A DNA stretch of 64,000 nt from Prevotella sp. (lineage in GTDB: Bacteria > Bacteroidota > Bacteroidia > Bacteroidales > Bacteroidaceae), in contig JAEEPZ010000006.1 of the NCBI GenBank assembly GCA_016285055.1, positions 1 to 64,000 on the forward strand. The letters are read 5' to 3'. Shown here piece by piece: positions 52,851 to 61,316 of the stretch. The position numbers were made by a program, and so were the translations under genes. The notes under the pieces are model-generated. The model saw only the letters and a program-made list of their open reading frames with translations. It was not told the DNA's origin and did not search any database. Numbering within the stretch: position 1 is the first letter of the stretch; the number at the start of each line of letters is the position of its first letter.

Positions 52851-55481
52851 AAGCTTCACTGCGATGTTGACACGCTGCTTCATGCCGCGTTTCTTGTCGC
52901 TGACAGTGAGCGTCAGGTTGCCGGCCTCATGGGCGGCCTGCACGATGACGACGAGCTGACCGTTGAAGAGCTGCATGGTGGGCTGGGTGAAGGGCTCCAG
53001 CGAGGTGGCGTCGCCGTTGCACACAGCACGGAAGGTGCCGGCACCGCTGACGTCGAAGGTCAGCTGGTCCTGAGCGTCGGGGACGAGCGTGCCGTTCTTG
53101 TCGACAAGGCTCACGGTGACAAAGGCCAGGTCCTGACCGTCAGCACGGAGGGAAGACGCGGAGGGCTGGGCCTGCCGCGACGGCAGCAACCACTGCCCGT
53201 CATCGGCCTGCGTCCACACATCGAGCTGCAGGTGGTGAGGCTTGCCGGCGGTGCGCATCGTCTCCTCGCCGCATGGCTTGCCCGTTTCATCGTAGACGAC
53301 CACCTTCACCTCGCCCGGCTCATACTTCACCTCGTTCCAGCGCAGGCGGTAGCGGTCGAGGCGGGAAGCCCCACCTACGACTTCATTACTGGGCTTGCCC
53401 ACATTTGTGTCCCCCTCGGGGGACGAAAGGGGGGCTTGGGGGATTTGCTTTTTGATGCGTCCCTGGCTCTTGCCGTTGATGAAAAGCTCCGCCTCGGGAT
53501 AGTCGGTGTAGCAATAGACCGGCGTCACCAGTCCCTTGCGCTTCGGCCACGTCCAGTGGGGCAAGAGATGGATGGTGTGCTCGTCTTTGTTCCACCTCGA
53601 GCGGTAGAGGAAATAGCGGTCCTTGGGCAGGCCGGCGAGGTCGCAGATGCCGAAATAGCTGCTGCGCGAGGGCCAGTACTCGTCGTAGGGCGTTGGCTCG
53701 CCTAAGTAGTCGAAGCCCGTCCACACAAACTCGCCGATGACCCACGGATAGTCATCCTGCCAGCGCCAGTCGTCGTCGGGCAGGTTGCTCCACGCACAGC
53801 TCTCCACGTCGTAGCCCGAGCACTGGCCGTCGGCGCTCTTGATGGCGGTGGGGTCGTAGCCCGCTGCCCATGAGGAATACTTTGAATTATCCGTGGTTTC
53901 AACGGGGAATTTATACACGCCGCGCGAGGAGACCGTCGATGCCGTCTCCGAGCCTAAGAGGAAACCTTGCGGCAACTGCTTGATGCCGTCGGCATAGCGG
54001 TGCAGGCGATAGTTGAAGCCCGGCACGTCCATAGCCCGAGCTACGCCGCTGGCCAAGGCATTGTCGACGCGGTCCAGACCCTGCGTGACGGGGCGCGTGG
54101 GGTCGAGGGCATGGCACAGGCCCTGCAGGTGGATGCTCAGCAGGCGTCCGTCGGCGCTGCCTTGCTCGGGAATCTCGTTGCCTATCGACCACATCACGAT
54201 GCTGGGATGGTTGCGGTTGGCCTTCACGAGGTTGGTGATGTCGCGGTCGGCCCACTCATCGAAGAAACGTGAGTAGCCATTCTTGCACTTAGGATAGCGC
54301 CACATGTCGAAGCTCTCGGCCATGACCATCATGCCTAACGAGTCGCAGAGGTCCATCTGCATCTGGCTCGGCATGTTGTGGGCGGTGCGGATGGCGTCGC
54401 AGCCCATCGCCTTCAGTATCTTGATCTGGCGGATGAGGGCAGCTTTGTTCACGGCAGCGCCCAGCGGGCCGAGGTCGTGGTGCAGGCAGACGCCTTTGAT
54501 CTTGCGCGTCACACCGTTCAACTGGAAACCGCGCTCGCGGTCGACACGGACGGTGCGGATGCCCACGTTGACGCTCTTCTCGTCAACGACTTTTGTAGTC
54601 TTCTCAATGGGGTCGTCGCCAACCATCACCTTCGCCACTAACTTATATAAATAAGGTGACTCTGGCGACCACAGCTTCGGATTCTTAACCGTCAGCTTAG
54701 CGCGGACGCCGTCGCCGCGCCTCACACCCTTGGAGGATGCAGATGCCACCTCCTGCCCATTGGCGTCAAGCAACGAGAAAGAGCACGACCCAAGGATGGC
54801 TACACTTTCCAAAGACACAGGTCTGACGAAAGGTGTCCCCGCTTCGTCTTTGCTGTTCAATTGCATATCCACCTCCAACTCAGCCTTGTCCCTGCCGATA
54901 GAGATGGTACGGACGAAGAGGCTCCAGTCATCGATATGCAACTGATTGGTGAGCACCAGCGTCACGGGGCGGTAGATGCCGGCACCCGGATACCAGCGCG
55001 AGCTCTCTTCCTGATTTCTGAGAGTCACCTCCAAATCGTTGTCGCCCGGCTTCACCAGCTTCGTGATGTCAATGCGAAAAGTGTTGTAGCCGTAAGCCCA
55101 CGAACCTGCCCACTGTCCATTGACGAGAACCACGGGTTGCGACATCGCACCGTCGAAAACCAGCTCCGCATGTCCCTTAAATCCCGATGGTATGGGCAAA
55201 TTTCGCTTATAGACACCGTCGCCTATCCAAGGCAGGGCGCCTGAGCGGCCGCTCTTCTCGGTGGCTTCCTTCTCGCCGTTCTGCTCGATGGCCACGGTCT
55301 GCAAGTCCCATTTCTTGTCGAAGGGTCCGCTGATGGCCCAGTCGTGGGGCACGCTGACGGTTTGCCATGTCTGTCTGTTTTTAGAGAACTGCCAGTTGTC
55401 GGTCAGGGTAATCTCCTGCCGCTGGCCCCATGTCCACCCTGCCATCAGGAGCAAGGCGGCTGTTGTTAGTAGTTTTTTCAT
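52848..55481 (-). CDS. GH2-family beta-glycosidase with a shortened palindromic insertion
   Basis: Exported enzyme of 877 residues, probably a beta-galactosidase or related exo-enzyme. ATG 55481 (MKKLLTTAALLLMAGWTWGQ) is chosen because the tracked start lacks a signal peptide. Domains: sugar-binding jelly roll (WQTVSVPHDWAISGPFD ... YNTFRIDITKLVKPGDNDLEVTLRN), Ig-like domain, TIM barrel with acid/base Glu in VMWSIGNEIPEQ and nucleophile Glu in VIGEFVWTGFDYLGEPTPY, then DUF4982- and Ig-like C-terminal domains. A 23-residue element copy at 683-705 separates GRIKKQIPQ from SRLDRYRLRWNEVKYEPGE in the C-terminal region. Substrate is not determinable here. Confidence 0.9.
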   Translation of the reverse strand: MKKLLTTAALLLMAGWTWGQRQEITLTDNWQFSKNRQTWQTVSVPHDWAISGPFDKKWDLQTVAIEQNGEKEATEKSGRSGALPWIGDGVYKRNLPIPSGFKGHAELVFDGAMSQPVVLVNGQWAGSWAYGYNTFRIDITKLVKPGDNDLEVTLRNQEESSRWYPGAGIYRPVTLVLTNQLHIDDWSLFVRTISIGRDKAELEVDMQLNSKDEAGTPFVRPVSLESVAILGSCSFSLLDANGQEVASASSKGVRRGDGVRAKLTVKNPKLWSPESPYLYKLVAKVMVGDDPIEKTTKVVDEKSVNVGIRTVRVDRERGFQLNGVTRKIKGVCLHHDLGPLGAAVNKAALIRQIKILKAMGCDAIRTAHNMPSQMQMDLCDSLGMMVMAESFDMWRYPKCKNGYSRFFDEWADRDITNLVKANRNHPSIVMWSIGNEIPEQGSADGRLLSIHLQGLCHALDPTRPVTQGLDRVDNALASGVARAMDVPGFNYRLHRYADGIKQLPQGFLLGSETASTVSSRGVYKFPVETTDNSKYSSWAAGYDPTAIKSADGQCSGYDVESCAWSNLPDDDWRWQDDYPWVIGEFVWTGFDYLGEPTPYDEYWPSRSSYFGICDLAGLPKDRYFLYRSRWNKDEHTIHLLPHWTWPKRKGLVTPVYCYTDYPEAELFINGKSQGRIKKQIPQAPLSSPEGDTNVGKPSNEVVGGASRLDRYRLRWNEVKYEPGEVKVVVYDETGKPCGEETMRTAGKPHHLQLDVWTQADDGQWLLPSRQAQPSASSLRADGQDLAFVTVSLVDKNGTLVPDAQDQLTFDVSGAGTFRAVCNGDATSLEPFTQPTMQLFNGQLVVIVQAAHEAGNLTLTVSDKKRGMKQRVNIAVKL
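53367..53435 (-). repeat. Shortened GC-rich palindromic element in GH2
   Basis: 69 bp, 23 codons (A-P-L-S-S-P-E-G-D-T-N-V ... N-E-V-V-G-G-A). The right arm has lost the C-C-C-T-C-G-G-G centre but keeps the reading frame. Confidence 0.9.
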
Positions 55482-55512
55482 GTCTTTCGCTTGTTGTTTC
55501 GTTTCAGTGCTG

Positions 55513-55543
55513 CAAAGGTAGGCAATTTCTTTCATTCAGCCAA
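55513..55543 (-). promoter_or_regulatory. GH2 gene promoter
   Basis: Minus-strand TTG (55541-55543) and TACCTTTG (55513-55520), 20-bp spacing, 32 bp upstream of the GH2 start. Confidence 0.65.
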
Positions 55544-55635
55544 TTTTTCAAAGGAAAAAATGACCTAAAGCAGGAAAACGTGGCACAGGGAAAAATAATG
55601 GGCGGCTGTCGCACGGTAGTTCAATTCTTTTCTGT

Positions 55636-55643
55636 ATCTTTGC
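55636..55643 (+). promoter_or_regulatory. -7 box for the purH-mre cluster
   Basis: TATCTTTG lies 55 bp upstream of the purH start, facing away from GH2. No convincing -33 TTTG was seen. Confidence 0.5.
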
Positions 55644-55697
55644 AAACTCATACATTTTTATATTATTGTATCACAACAAAGACAAAGAAAAGGAAAG

Positions 55698-56291
55698 ATG
55701 GCAGACATGAAGCAGATGAAAACGGCGCTGATTTCGGTGTTCCACAAGGACGGGCTCGACGAGCTTCTGAAGAAACTCAACGCCGAGGGCGTGCGCTTCC
55801 TCTCAACGGGCGGCACGCAGAAATTTATTGAAGAACAGGGCTACGAGTGCCAGAAGGTGGAGGACGTGACGACCTACCCCAGCATTCTCGGTGGCCGCGT
55901 GAAGACGTTGCATCCGAAGGTGTTCGGAGGCATTCTGGGACGCCGTGAGAACGCCGGCGACCAAGAGCAGATGAAGCAGTATGACATTCCTGAGATAGAC
56001 TTGGTCATCGTCGACCTGTACCCGTTTGAGCAGACAGTGGCCAGCGGTGCCACGGAGGCCGACATCATCGAGAAAATCGACATCGGCGGCATCTCGCTGA
56101 TCCGCGCCGGAGCGAAGAACTTTAACGATGTGGTCATCGTTCCCTCGAAGGCTGAGTACAGCGTGCTGCTCGACATTCTCAATCAGCAGGGCGCACAGAC
56201 CACGCTGGAACAGCGCCGCATGTTTGCCACACGTGCCTTCGGCGTCAGCTCCCACTATGACACGGCCATTCACAACTGGTTTGAGAAGTAA
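55698..56291 (+). CDS. purH: PurH N-terminal domain only: IMP cyclohydrolase
   Basis: Final step of purine synthesis, FAICAR to IMP. 197 residues covering just the MGS-like IMP cyclohydrolase domain: KTALISVFHKDGLDELLKKL, FLSTGGTQKFIEEQG, YPSILGGRVKTLHPKVFGGIL, LVIVDLYPFEQTV, IEKIDIGGISLIRAGAKN. Bacteroides PurH continues for about 300 more residues as AICAR transformylase. Here the frame stops right after SSHYDTAIHNWFEK, and the TAA is the first unit of an AGAAGTAAGGAGTAA repeat tract. The transformylase must be encoded elsewhere if the pathway is complete. ATG 55707 is an alternative start. Confidence 0.88.
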   Translation: MADMKQMKTALISVFHKDGLDELLKKLNAEGVRFLSTGGTQKFIEEQGYECQKVEDVTTYPSILGGRVKTLHPKVFGGILGRRENAGDQEQMKQYDIPEIDLVIVDLYPFEQTVASGATEADIIEKIDIGGISLIRAGAKNFNDVVIVPSKAEYSVLLDILNQQGAQTTLEQRRMFATRAFGVSSHYDTAIHNWFEK

Positions 56292-56480
56292 GAAGTAAGG
56301 AGTAAGGAGTAAAGGAGAGAAGGAGTAAGGAGTAAAGGAGTAAGGAGTAAAGGAGTAAGGAGTAAAGGAGTAAGGAGTAAAGGAGTAAGGAGTAAAGGAG
56401 TAAAGTAATAAAAGGAGTAAAGTAATAAGGAGTAAAGTAATAAAGGAGTAAGGAGTAAAGGAGTAAGGAGCAAAGGAGGA
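56286..56480. repeat. GGAGTAA(A) tandem tract
   Basis: More than twenty GGAGTAA/GGAGTAAA units occupy most of the purH-mreB gap and supply the purH stop codon. Confidence 0.95.
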
Positions 56481-56523
56481 GCCGATACTTCCTAATTCAA
56501 AATTCATCATTCTACATTCGATT

Positions 56524-57546
56524 ATGGGATTCTTTAGTTTCAGACAAGAGCTGGCCATGGACCTTGGCACAGCGAATACCATCATCATCAGCGGCGACAA
56601 GATTGTCGTCGACGAGCCCTCTGTAGTGGCTATGGACCGCCGCACCGACAAGATGATTGCCGTAGGCGAGCGTGCCAAGATGATGTATGAAAAGACACAC
56701 GACAACATCCGCACCGTGCGCCCGCTGCGCGACGGTGTCATTGCCGACTTCTCTGCCTGCGAGCAGATGATGCGCGGCCTCATCAAGATGGTTCACACGG
56801 GCCATCACTTTTTCTCGCCCTCGCTGCGCATGGTCATCGGCGTTCCCTCGGGCTCTACCGAGGTGGAGCTGCGCGCCGTGCGCGACTCTGCCGAGCATGC
56901 CGACGGACGCGACGTGTTCCTCATCTTCGAGCCTATGGCAGCCGCCATCGGCATCGGCATCGACGTGGAGGCGCCCGAGGGCAACATGATTGTCGACATC
57001 GGCGGCGGCACCACCGAGATTGCCGTCATCTCCCTCGGCGGCATCGTCAGCAACAGCAGCATCAAGGTGGCCGGCGACGACCTCACCGCCGACATTCAGG
57101 AATACATGTCGCGACAGCACAACGTCAAGGTGTCGGAGCGCATGGCCGAGCGCATCAAGATCAACGTGGGCGCCGCCCTCACCGACCTGGGCGACGAAGG
57201 CCCCGAGGATTACGTCGTGCATGGCCCCAACCGCATCACCGCGCTGCCCATGGAGGTGCCTGTGTGCTATCAGGAGATAGCGCACTGTCTGGACAAGACG
57301 GTGACACGCATTGAGAGCGCCGTGCTCACCGCTCTCGAGCACACGCCGCCCGAGCTCTATGCCGACATCGTGCAGAACGGCATCTACCTCACCGGAGGCG
57401 GAGCACTGCTGCGCGGTCTGGACAAGCGCCTCACCGACAAAATCAATATTCCCTTCAACGTGGCTGACGACCCGCTGCACTGTGTGGCCAAAGGTGCCGG
57501 CATCGCCTTGAAGAACGTCGACCGCTTCACGTTCCTCATGAGATAA
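56524..57546 (+). CDS. mreB: Rod shape-determining actin homologue MreB
   Basis: Cytoskeletal ATPase that positions the lateral wall synthesis complex. 340 residues. Actin-fold signatures: phosphate 1 MDLGTANTIII, VVDEPSVVAMDRRT, phosphate 2 IVDIGGGTTEIAVISLGG, adenosine loop GIYLTGGGALLRGLD. Length is normal. First of the mreB-mreC-mreD-mrdA run, 34 bp before mreC. A repeat tract separates it from purH, so it may be transcribed from the purH promoter or its own. Confidence 0.97.
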   Translation: MGFFSFRQELAMDLGTANTIIISGDKIVVDEPSVVAMDRRTDKMIAVGERAKMMYEKTHDNIRTVRPLRDGVIADFSACEQMMRGLIKMVHTGHHFFSPSLRMVIGVPSGSTEVELRAVRDSAEHADGRDVFLIFEPMAAAIGIGIDVEAPEGNMIVDIGGGTTEIAVISLGGIVSNSSIKVAGDDLTADIQEYMSRQHNVKVSERMAERIKINVGAALTDLGDEGPEDYVVHGPNRITALPMEVPVCYQEIAHCLDKTVTRIESAVLTALEHTPPELYADIVQNGIYLTGGGALLRGLDKRLTDKINIPFNVADDPLHCVAKGAGIALKNVDRFTFLMR

Positions 57547-57580
57547 GCCGGAGGCTCCGCACAATACGTTGTAGAGTGGG

Positions 57581-58441
57581 ATGCAGGACCTGATAGCCTT
57601 CTTCACCAAGAAATTCCACTGGTTGCTGTTCCTCTTCCTGGAACTGCTCAGCGTGATGTTGCTGTTCCGTTACAACAGCTTTCAGGGCAGCGTGTGGATA
57701 TCGTCGGCCAACGCCGTGGCAGGCAAGGTCTATGAGTGGCAGTCGGGCATCGAGCAGTTCTTCAGCTTGGAAGAGCGTGCCCGCCGACTGACCGACGAGA
57801 ACATCGCCCTGCAGCGGCAGCTCAGCCGCGTCCGCGAGGAGCTGCTCGACCTGCAAGGTGACACGGTCGCCACTGACAGCATGATGCAGGAGGTCATCGG
57901 CCAGCTGCACCTGCTGCCGGCGAAGGTGGTGAGCAACAGCCTGCGCAGGCCCGACAACCTGCTGACCATCAACCGCGGGCGCGCCGACGGCGTGCTGCCC
58001 GACATGGGCGTGGTCAGCGGCACCGGCCTGGTGGGCGTCGTCTATATGGCAAGCCAGCACTACAGCGTGGTGATGCCGCTGCTGAACGTGCACTCACGCA
58101 TCAGCTGCGCCATACGCAACCACGGATACTTCGGCTATATCGACTGGGACGGCAGCAGCGCCACCGACGCCTTCATGGAGGACGTGCCGCGACATGCACA
58201 GTTCAACACGGGCGAGTGGGTGGAGACCAGCGGCTACAGCGACATCTTCCCGCCGGGCATCACCATAGGGAAAATCACTGACATCGGCAACTCCGCCGAC
58301 GGACTGTCCTACCGCCTGCGCGTCCGGCTGAACACTGACTTCAGCCGGCTGCGCGAGGTGAGCGTCATCACCGACGACACCTTCCCCGAGCGGCTGCAAC
58401 TGCTGAAGGCGGCACGCGACTCGATGGCGCTGGCCAATTAA
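57581..58441 (+). CDS. mreC: Rod shape-determining protein MreC
   Basis: Periplasmic scaffold linking MreB and PBP2. 286 residues: one N-terminal membrane helix (FHWLLFLFLELLSVMLLF), a coiled coil (ARRLTDENIALQRQLSRVREELLDLQ, about 66-91), then the beta domain with PAKVVSNSLRRPDNLLTINRG, GVVSGTGLVGVV and SDIFPPGITIGKI. Typical for the family. mreD follows after 45 bp of short AGTAAGAAGTAA repeats. Confidence 0.94.
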   Translation: MQDLIAFFTKKFHWLLFLFLELLSVMLLFRYNSFQGSVWISSANAVAGKVYEWQSGIEQFFSLEERARRLTDENIALQRQLSRVREELLDLQGDTVATDSMMQEVIGQLHLLPAKVVSNSLRRPDNLLTINRGRADGVLPDMGVVSGTGLVGVVYMASQHYSVVMPLLNVHSRISCAIRNHGYFGYIDWDGSSATDAFMEDVPRHAQFNTGEWVETSGYSDIFPPGITIGKITDIGNSADGLSYRLRVRLNTDFSRLREVSVITDDTFPERLQLLKAARDSMALAN

Positions 58442-58486
58442 GTAAGAAGTAATAAGTAAGAAGTAAGAGGTCGGGGGAACGCTGAA

Positions 58487-58987
58487 ATGACTATAGATAT
58501 CATACGCCGGCTGTTTGTCTGCATCATCACTTGCCTGCTGCAGGTGCTGGTGTTCAACCGCATCTGCCTGCTTCATGTGGCCACGCCGCTGATGGTGGTC
58601 TATTTCATCATCGCCATGCCACGCGGCTATCCGCGATGGGGCATCCTGCTGTGGAGCTTCTTCCTCGGTCTGGCCGTCGATATGTTCCGCAACACGCCGG
58701 GCGTCACAGCTGCCTCGCTGACCATCGTCGGCATGGTACAGCCCTACCTCATCGAGCTCTTCCTGCCACGCGATGCCGAACCCGACATCAAGGCGTCGGC
58801 ACGCGCATTGGGCTGGTGGCATTTCCTCAGCCTCGCCACCATCCTCGTCGTCATCTTCTGCATCGTCTTCTTCATACTGGAGACCTTCACCTTCGCTGCC
58901 TGGCTCTACTGCCTGCAGTGTGCCGTCGCCAGCGCAGTGCTCACCCTCACCCTCATCATGGCCTTCGAAACGCTCAGGAAGAAATAG
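58487..58987 (+). CDS. mreD: Rod shape-determining membrane protein MreD
   Basis: 166-residue inner-membrane protein with five or six predicted helices (LFVCIITCLLQVLVFNRI, PLMVVYFIIAMPRG, ILLWSFFLGLAVDMFRNTPG, FLSLATILVVIFCIVFFIL, CLQCAVASAVLTLTLIMAF). The LGLAVDMFRNTPGVTAAS segment is the best MreD-like signature. Position between mreC and PBP2 supports the call. The gap to mrdA holds an ACGGTTATTGG repeat tract. Confidence 0.88.
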   Translation: MTIDIIRRLFVCIITCLLQVLVFNRICLLHVATPLMVVYFIIAMPRGYPRWGILLWSFFLGLAVDMFRNTPGVTAASLTIVGMVQPYLIELFLPRDAEPDIKASARALGWWHFLSLATILVVIFCIVFFILETFTFAAWLYCLQCAVASAVLTLTLIMAFETLRKK

Positions 58988-58997
58988 TCTTCCCAAC

Positions 58998-59075
58998 GCT
59001 TATTGGTCAACGGTTATTGTTTATTGTCTAACGGTTATTGGTTATTGGTCAACGGTTATTGTCTAACGGTTATTG
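58998..59075. repeat. ACGGTTATTG repeat tract (mreD/mrdA gap)
   Basis: Repeats of (GGTCA)ACGGTTATTG and TCTAACGGTTATTG run up to the mrdA start codon. Confidence 0.85.
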
Positions 59076-60929
59076 ATGAAAAAGGACTACGGGCTGGAAT
59101 ACAGGAAATATGTGGTGGGATTGGTGGCTGTCATCATTGTCACAGCCTACATCCTGCGCCTGCTCAGCCTGCAACTGATGAGCGACGACTACAAGCAGAA
59201 CGCCGACAGCAACGCCTTCCTGCAAAAGATTGACTACCCCGCCCGCGGCATCATCACCGACCGACACGGCACGCTGCTGGTCTACAACCAGCCCAGCTAC
59301 GACATCATGGTGGTGGAACGGGAGGCGCGTAACCGCTTCGACACGCTGGAGTTCTGCAACACCATCAACATCACCCGCGAGGACTTCGACAGGTGTGTGA
59401 AGACGATGCAAGACAAGCACCGCAACCCGGGCTACTCGCCCTACACGCCGCAACGCCTCATCAGCCAGCTCTCAGAATACGACTTCTCCGTCTTTCAGGA
59501 GAAGGCCTACCGCTTCCCGGGTTTCTCCGTGCAGAAGCGCAGCGTCCGCCAGTATGAGTATCCCTACGCCGCCCACGTCTTAGGCGATGTGGCCGAGGTG
59601 AGCGAGGCCGACATCGAGAAGGACGACTACTACCAGCCCGGCGACTACATCGGCAAGCTCGGCGTGGAGCGCTTCTACGAGAAGCAGCTGCGCGGACAGA
59701 AAGGTGTGCAGGTGCTGCTGCGCGATGCCCACGGACGCATACAGGGCAGCTACCGCAACGGTGAACTGGACAAGAAGCCCGTGCCCGGCAAGAACCTCAC
59801 GCTGGCCATCGACAAAGACCTGCAAGCCCTGGCCGAGCGCCTCTTGGAGGGAAAGATAGGCAGCGTGGTGGCCATCGAGCCGAAGACGGGCGAGGTGCTC
59901 TGCATGGCCTCGTCGCCTACCTACGACCCACGCATCATGGTGGGACGCCAGCGCTCGAAGAGTCACAAGGAGCTGGGGCAGGACCCGTGGAAGCCCCTGC
60001 TCAACCGCAGCATCATGGGACAGTATCCGCCGGGCTCCACATTCAAGACCACACAGGGCCTGACCTTCCTCAGCGAGGGCATTATCACCGAGAAGACACC
60101 CTATCCCTGCTACCGAGGCTTCGTCGTCAGGGGCCTGCGCATAGGCTGCCACGGCCACGGCTCGCCACTGTCCTTGGTGCCCGCCATCAGCACATCGTGC
60201 AACGGCTTCTTCTGCTGGGGACTCTACCACATGCTGAACGACAGGACGAAATACAGCACCATACAGATTGCTATGAACACCTGGCGCGATTACATGGTGT
60301 CGATGGGCTTCGGCTACCCCTTGGGCGTAGACCTGGCGGGCGAGAAGCGCGGACTCATCCCCAACGCACAGTTCTATGACAATGCCCATAAGACCGGGTG
60401 GAACGCCCTTTCCGTTGCCTCCATCGCCATAGGCCAGGGCGAGGTGAACGCCACGCCGCTGCAGATAGCCAACCTCGGCGCCACCATTGCCAACCGCGGC
60501 TGGTTCATCACCCCGCATGTGGTGCACGAGATAGAGGACGAGCCCCTCGACACGCTCTACACCACGCGCCGCTACAGCAAGGCGCCGCAGTGGGCCTACG
60601 AGCTCGTGGTGAGGGGCATGCGCTCGGCAGCCCTCGGCGGCACCTGCAAGGCCTTGGCACACTATGACTTCATGCCCTGCGGCAAGACCGGCACGGCACA
60701 GAACAAAGGCCACGACCACAGCGTGTTCATGGGCTTCGCACCGATGGACAACCCGCAGATAGCCGTCGCCGTCTATGTGGAGAACGGCGGCTGGGGTGCC
60801 ACCTACGGCGTGCCCATTGGCGGCCTCATCATGGAGCGCTTCATCAAGGGCAAGCTGTCGGATGCCTCAGAGAAGCGTGCTTCCGACATACAGTCACGCC
60901 GCATCAACTACGGCACGGAAGACAGATAA
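59076..60929 (+). CDS. mrdA: Penicillin-binding protein 2 (elongation transpeptidase)
   Basis: Class B transpeptidase of the elongasome, 617 residues. Start at ATG 59076 (MKKDYGLEYRKYVVGL) rather than the tracked TTG. One N-terminal membrane helix, the dimerisation/pedestal region with RGIITDRHGTLLVYNQPSYDI and DYIGKLGVERFYEKQLRG, then the transpeptidase domain: SxxK in YPPGSTFKTTQG, SxN in STSCNGFF, KTG in PCGKTGTAQNKG. Length is normal. rodA, which follows it in Bacteroides, is not found here; instead a repeat region and a minus-strand gene follow. Confidence 0.95.
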   Translation: MKKDYGLEYRKYVVGLVAVIIVTAYILRLLSLQLMSDDYKQNADSNAFLQKIDYPARGIITDRHGTLLVYNQPSYDIMVVEREARNRFDTLEFCNTINITREDFDRCVKTMQDKHRNPGYSPYTPQRLISQLSEYDFSVFQEKAYRFPGFSVQKRSVRQYEYPYAAHVLGDVAEVSEADIEKDDYYQPGDYIGKLGVERFYEKQLRGQKGVQVLLRDAHGRIQGSYRNGELDKKPVPGKNLTLAIDKDLQALAERLLEGKIGSVVAIEPKTGEVLCMASSPTYDPRIMVGRQRSKSHKELGQDPWKPLLNRSIMGQYPPGSTFKTTQGLTFLSEGIITEKTPYPCYRGFVVRGLRIGCHGHGSPLSLVPAISTSCNGFFCWGLYHMLNDRTKYSTIQIAMNTWRDYMVSMGFGYPLGVDLAGEKRGLIPNAQFYDNAHKTGWNALSVASIAIGQGEVNATPLQIANLGATIANRGWFITPHVVHEIEDEPLDTLYTTRRYSKAPQWAYELVVRGMRSAALGGTCKALAHYDFMPCGKTGTAQNKGHDHSVFMGFAPMDNPQIAVAVYVENGGWGATYGVPIGGLIMERFIKGKLSDASEKRASDIQSRRINYGTEDR

Positions 60930-60959
60930 TCATCCCCAAATAGTAGCTCAGCAAATAGT

Positions 60960-61237
60960 CCCGAAGGCACAACAGCCCACAGGCTTCGGACAAAAATCCG
61001 AAGCGGTAGGATAAAAATCCGAAGGCTGCCCACCGGTCGGGTGGTGCACGTATTCGTGCACACCTGCCAACCGAAAAAACAGAAGAGCCAACCGAAAAAA
61101 CAGAAGAGCCAACCGAAAAAACAGAAGAGCCTACTTTTCGTCCGAAGGCTTCGGACGAAGAGTCCGAAGCCTTCGGACAACGAGTCCGAAGCCTTCGGAC
61201 AGAGTGTCCGAAGGCTTCGGACTTTTTTGAGGCAGCC
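60960..61237. repeat. Composite intergenic repeat with four 22-bp-period palindromes
   Basis: Degenerate CCGAAGGC motifs (60960-61030), the 37-bp GTGCACG hairpin module (61033-61069), three exact 21-bp repeats of CCAACCGAAAAAACAGAAGAG (61067-61129), four palindromes (61140, 61162, 61184, 61206) and the TTTTTTGAGGCAGCC end. The 60930-61316 gap (387 bp) contains no gene. Confidence 0.93.
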
Positions 61238-61316
61238 AGACAGAGATGTGAAAAGCTGGCGCCCCTGCCTATGCGGACGGAAACAGACTAAGCTGCTCCG
61301 CTACTGATGCGGGGTA

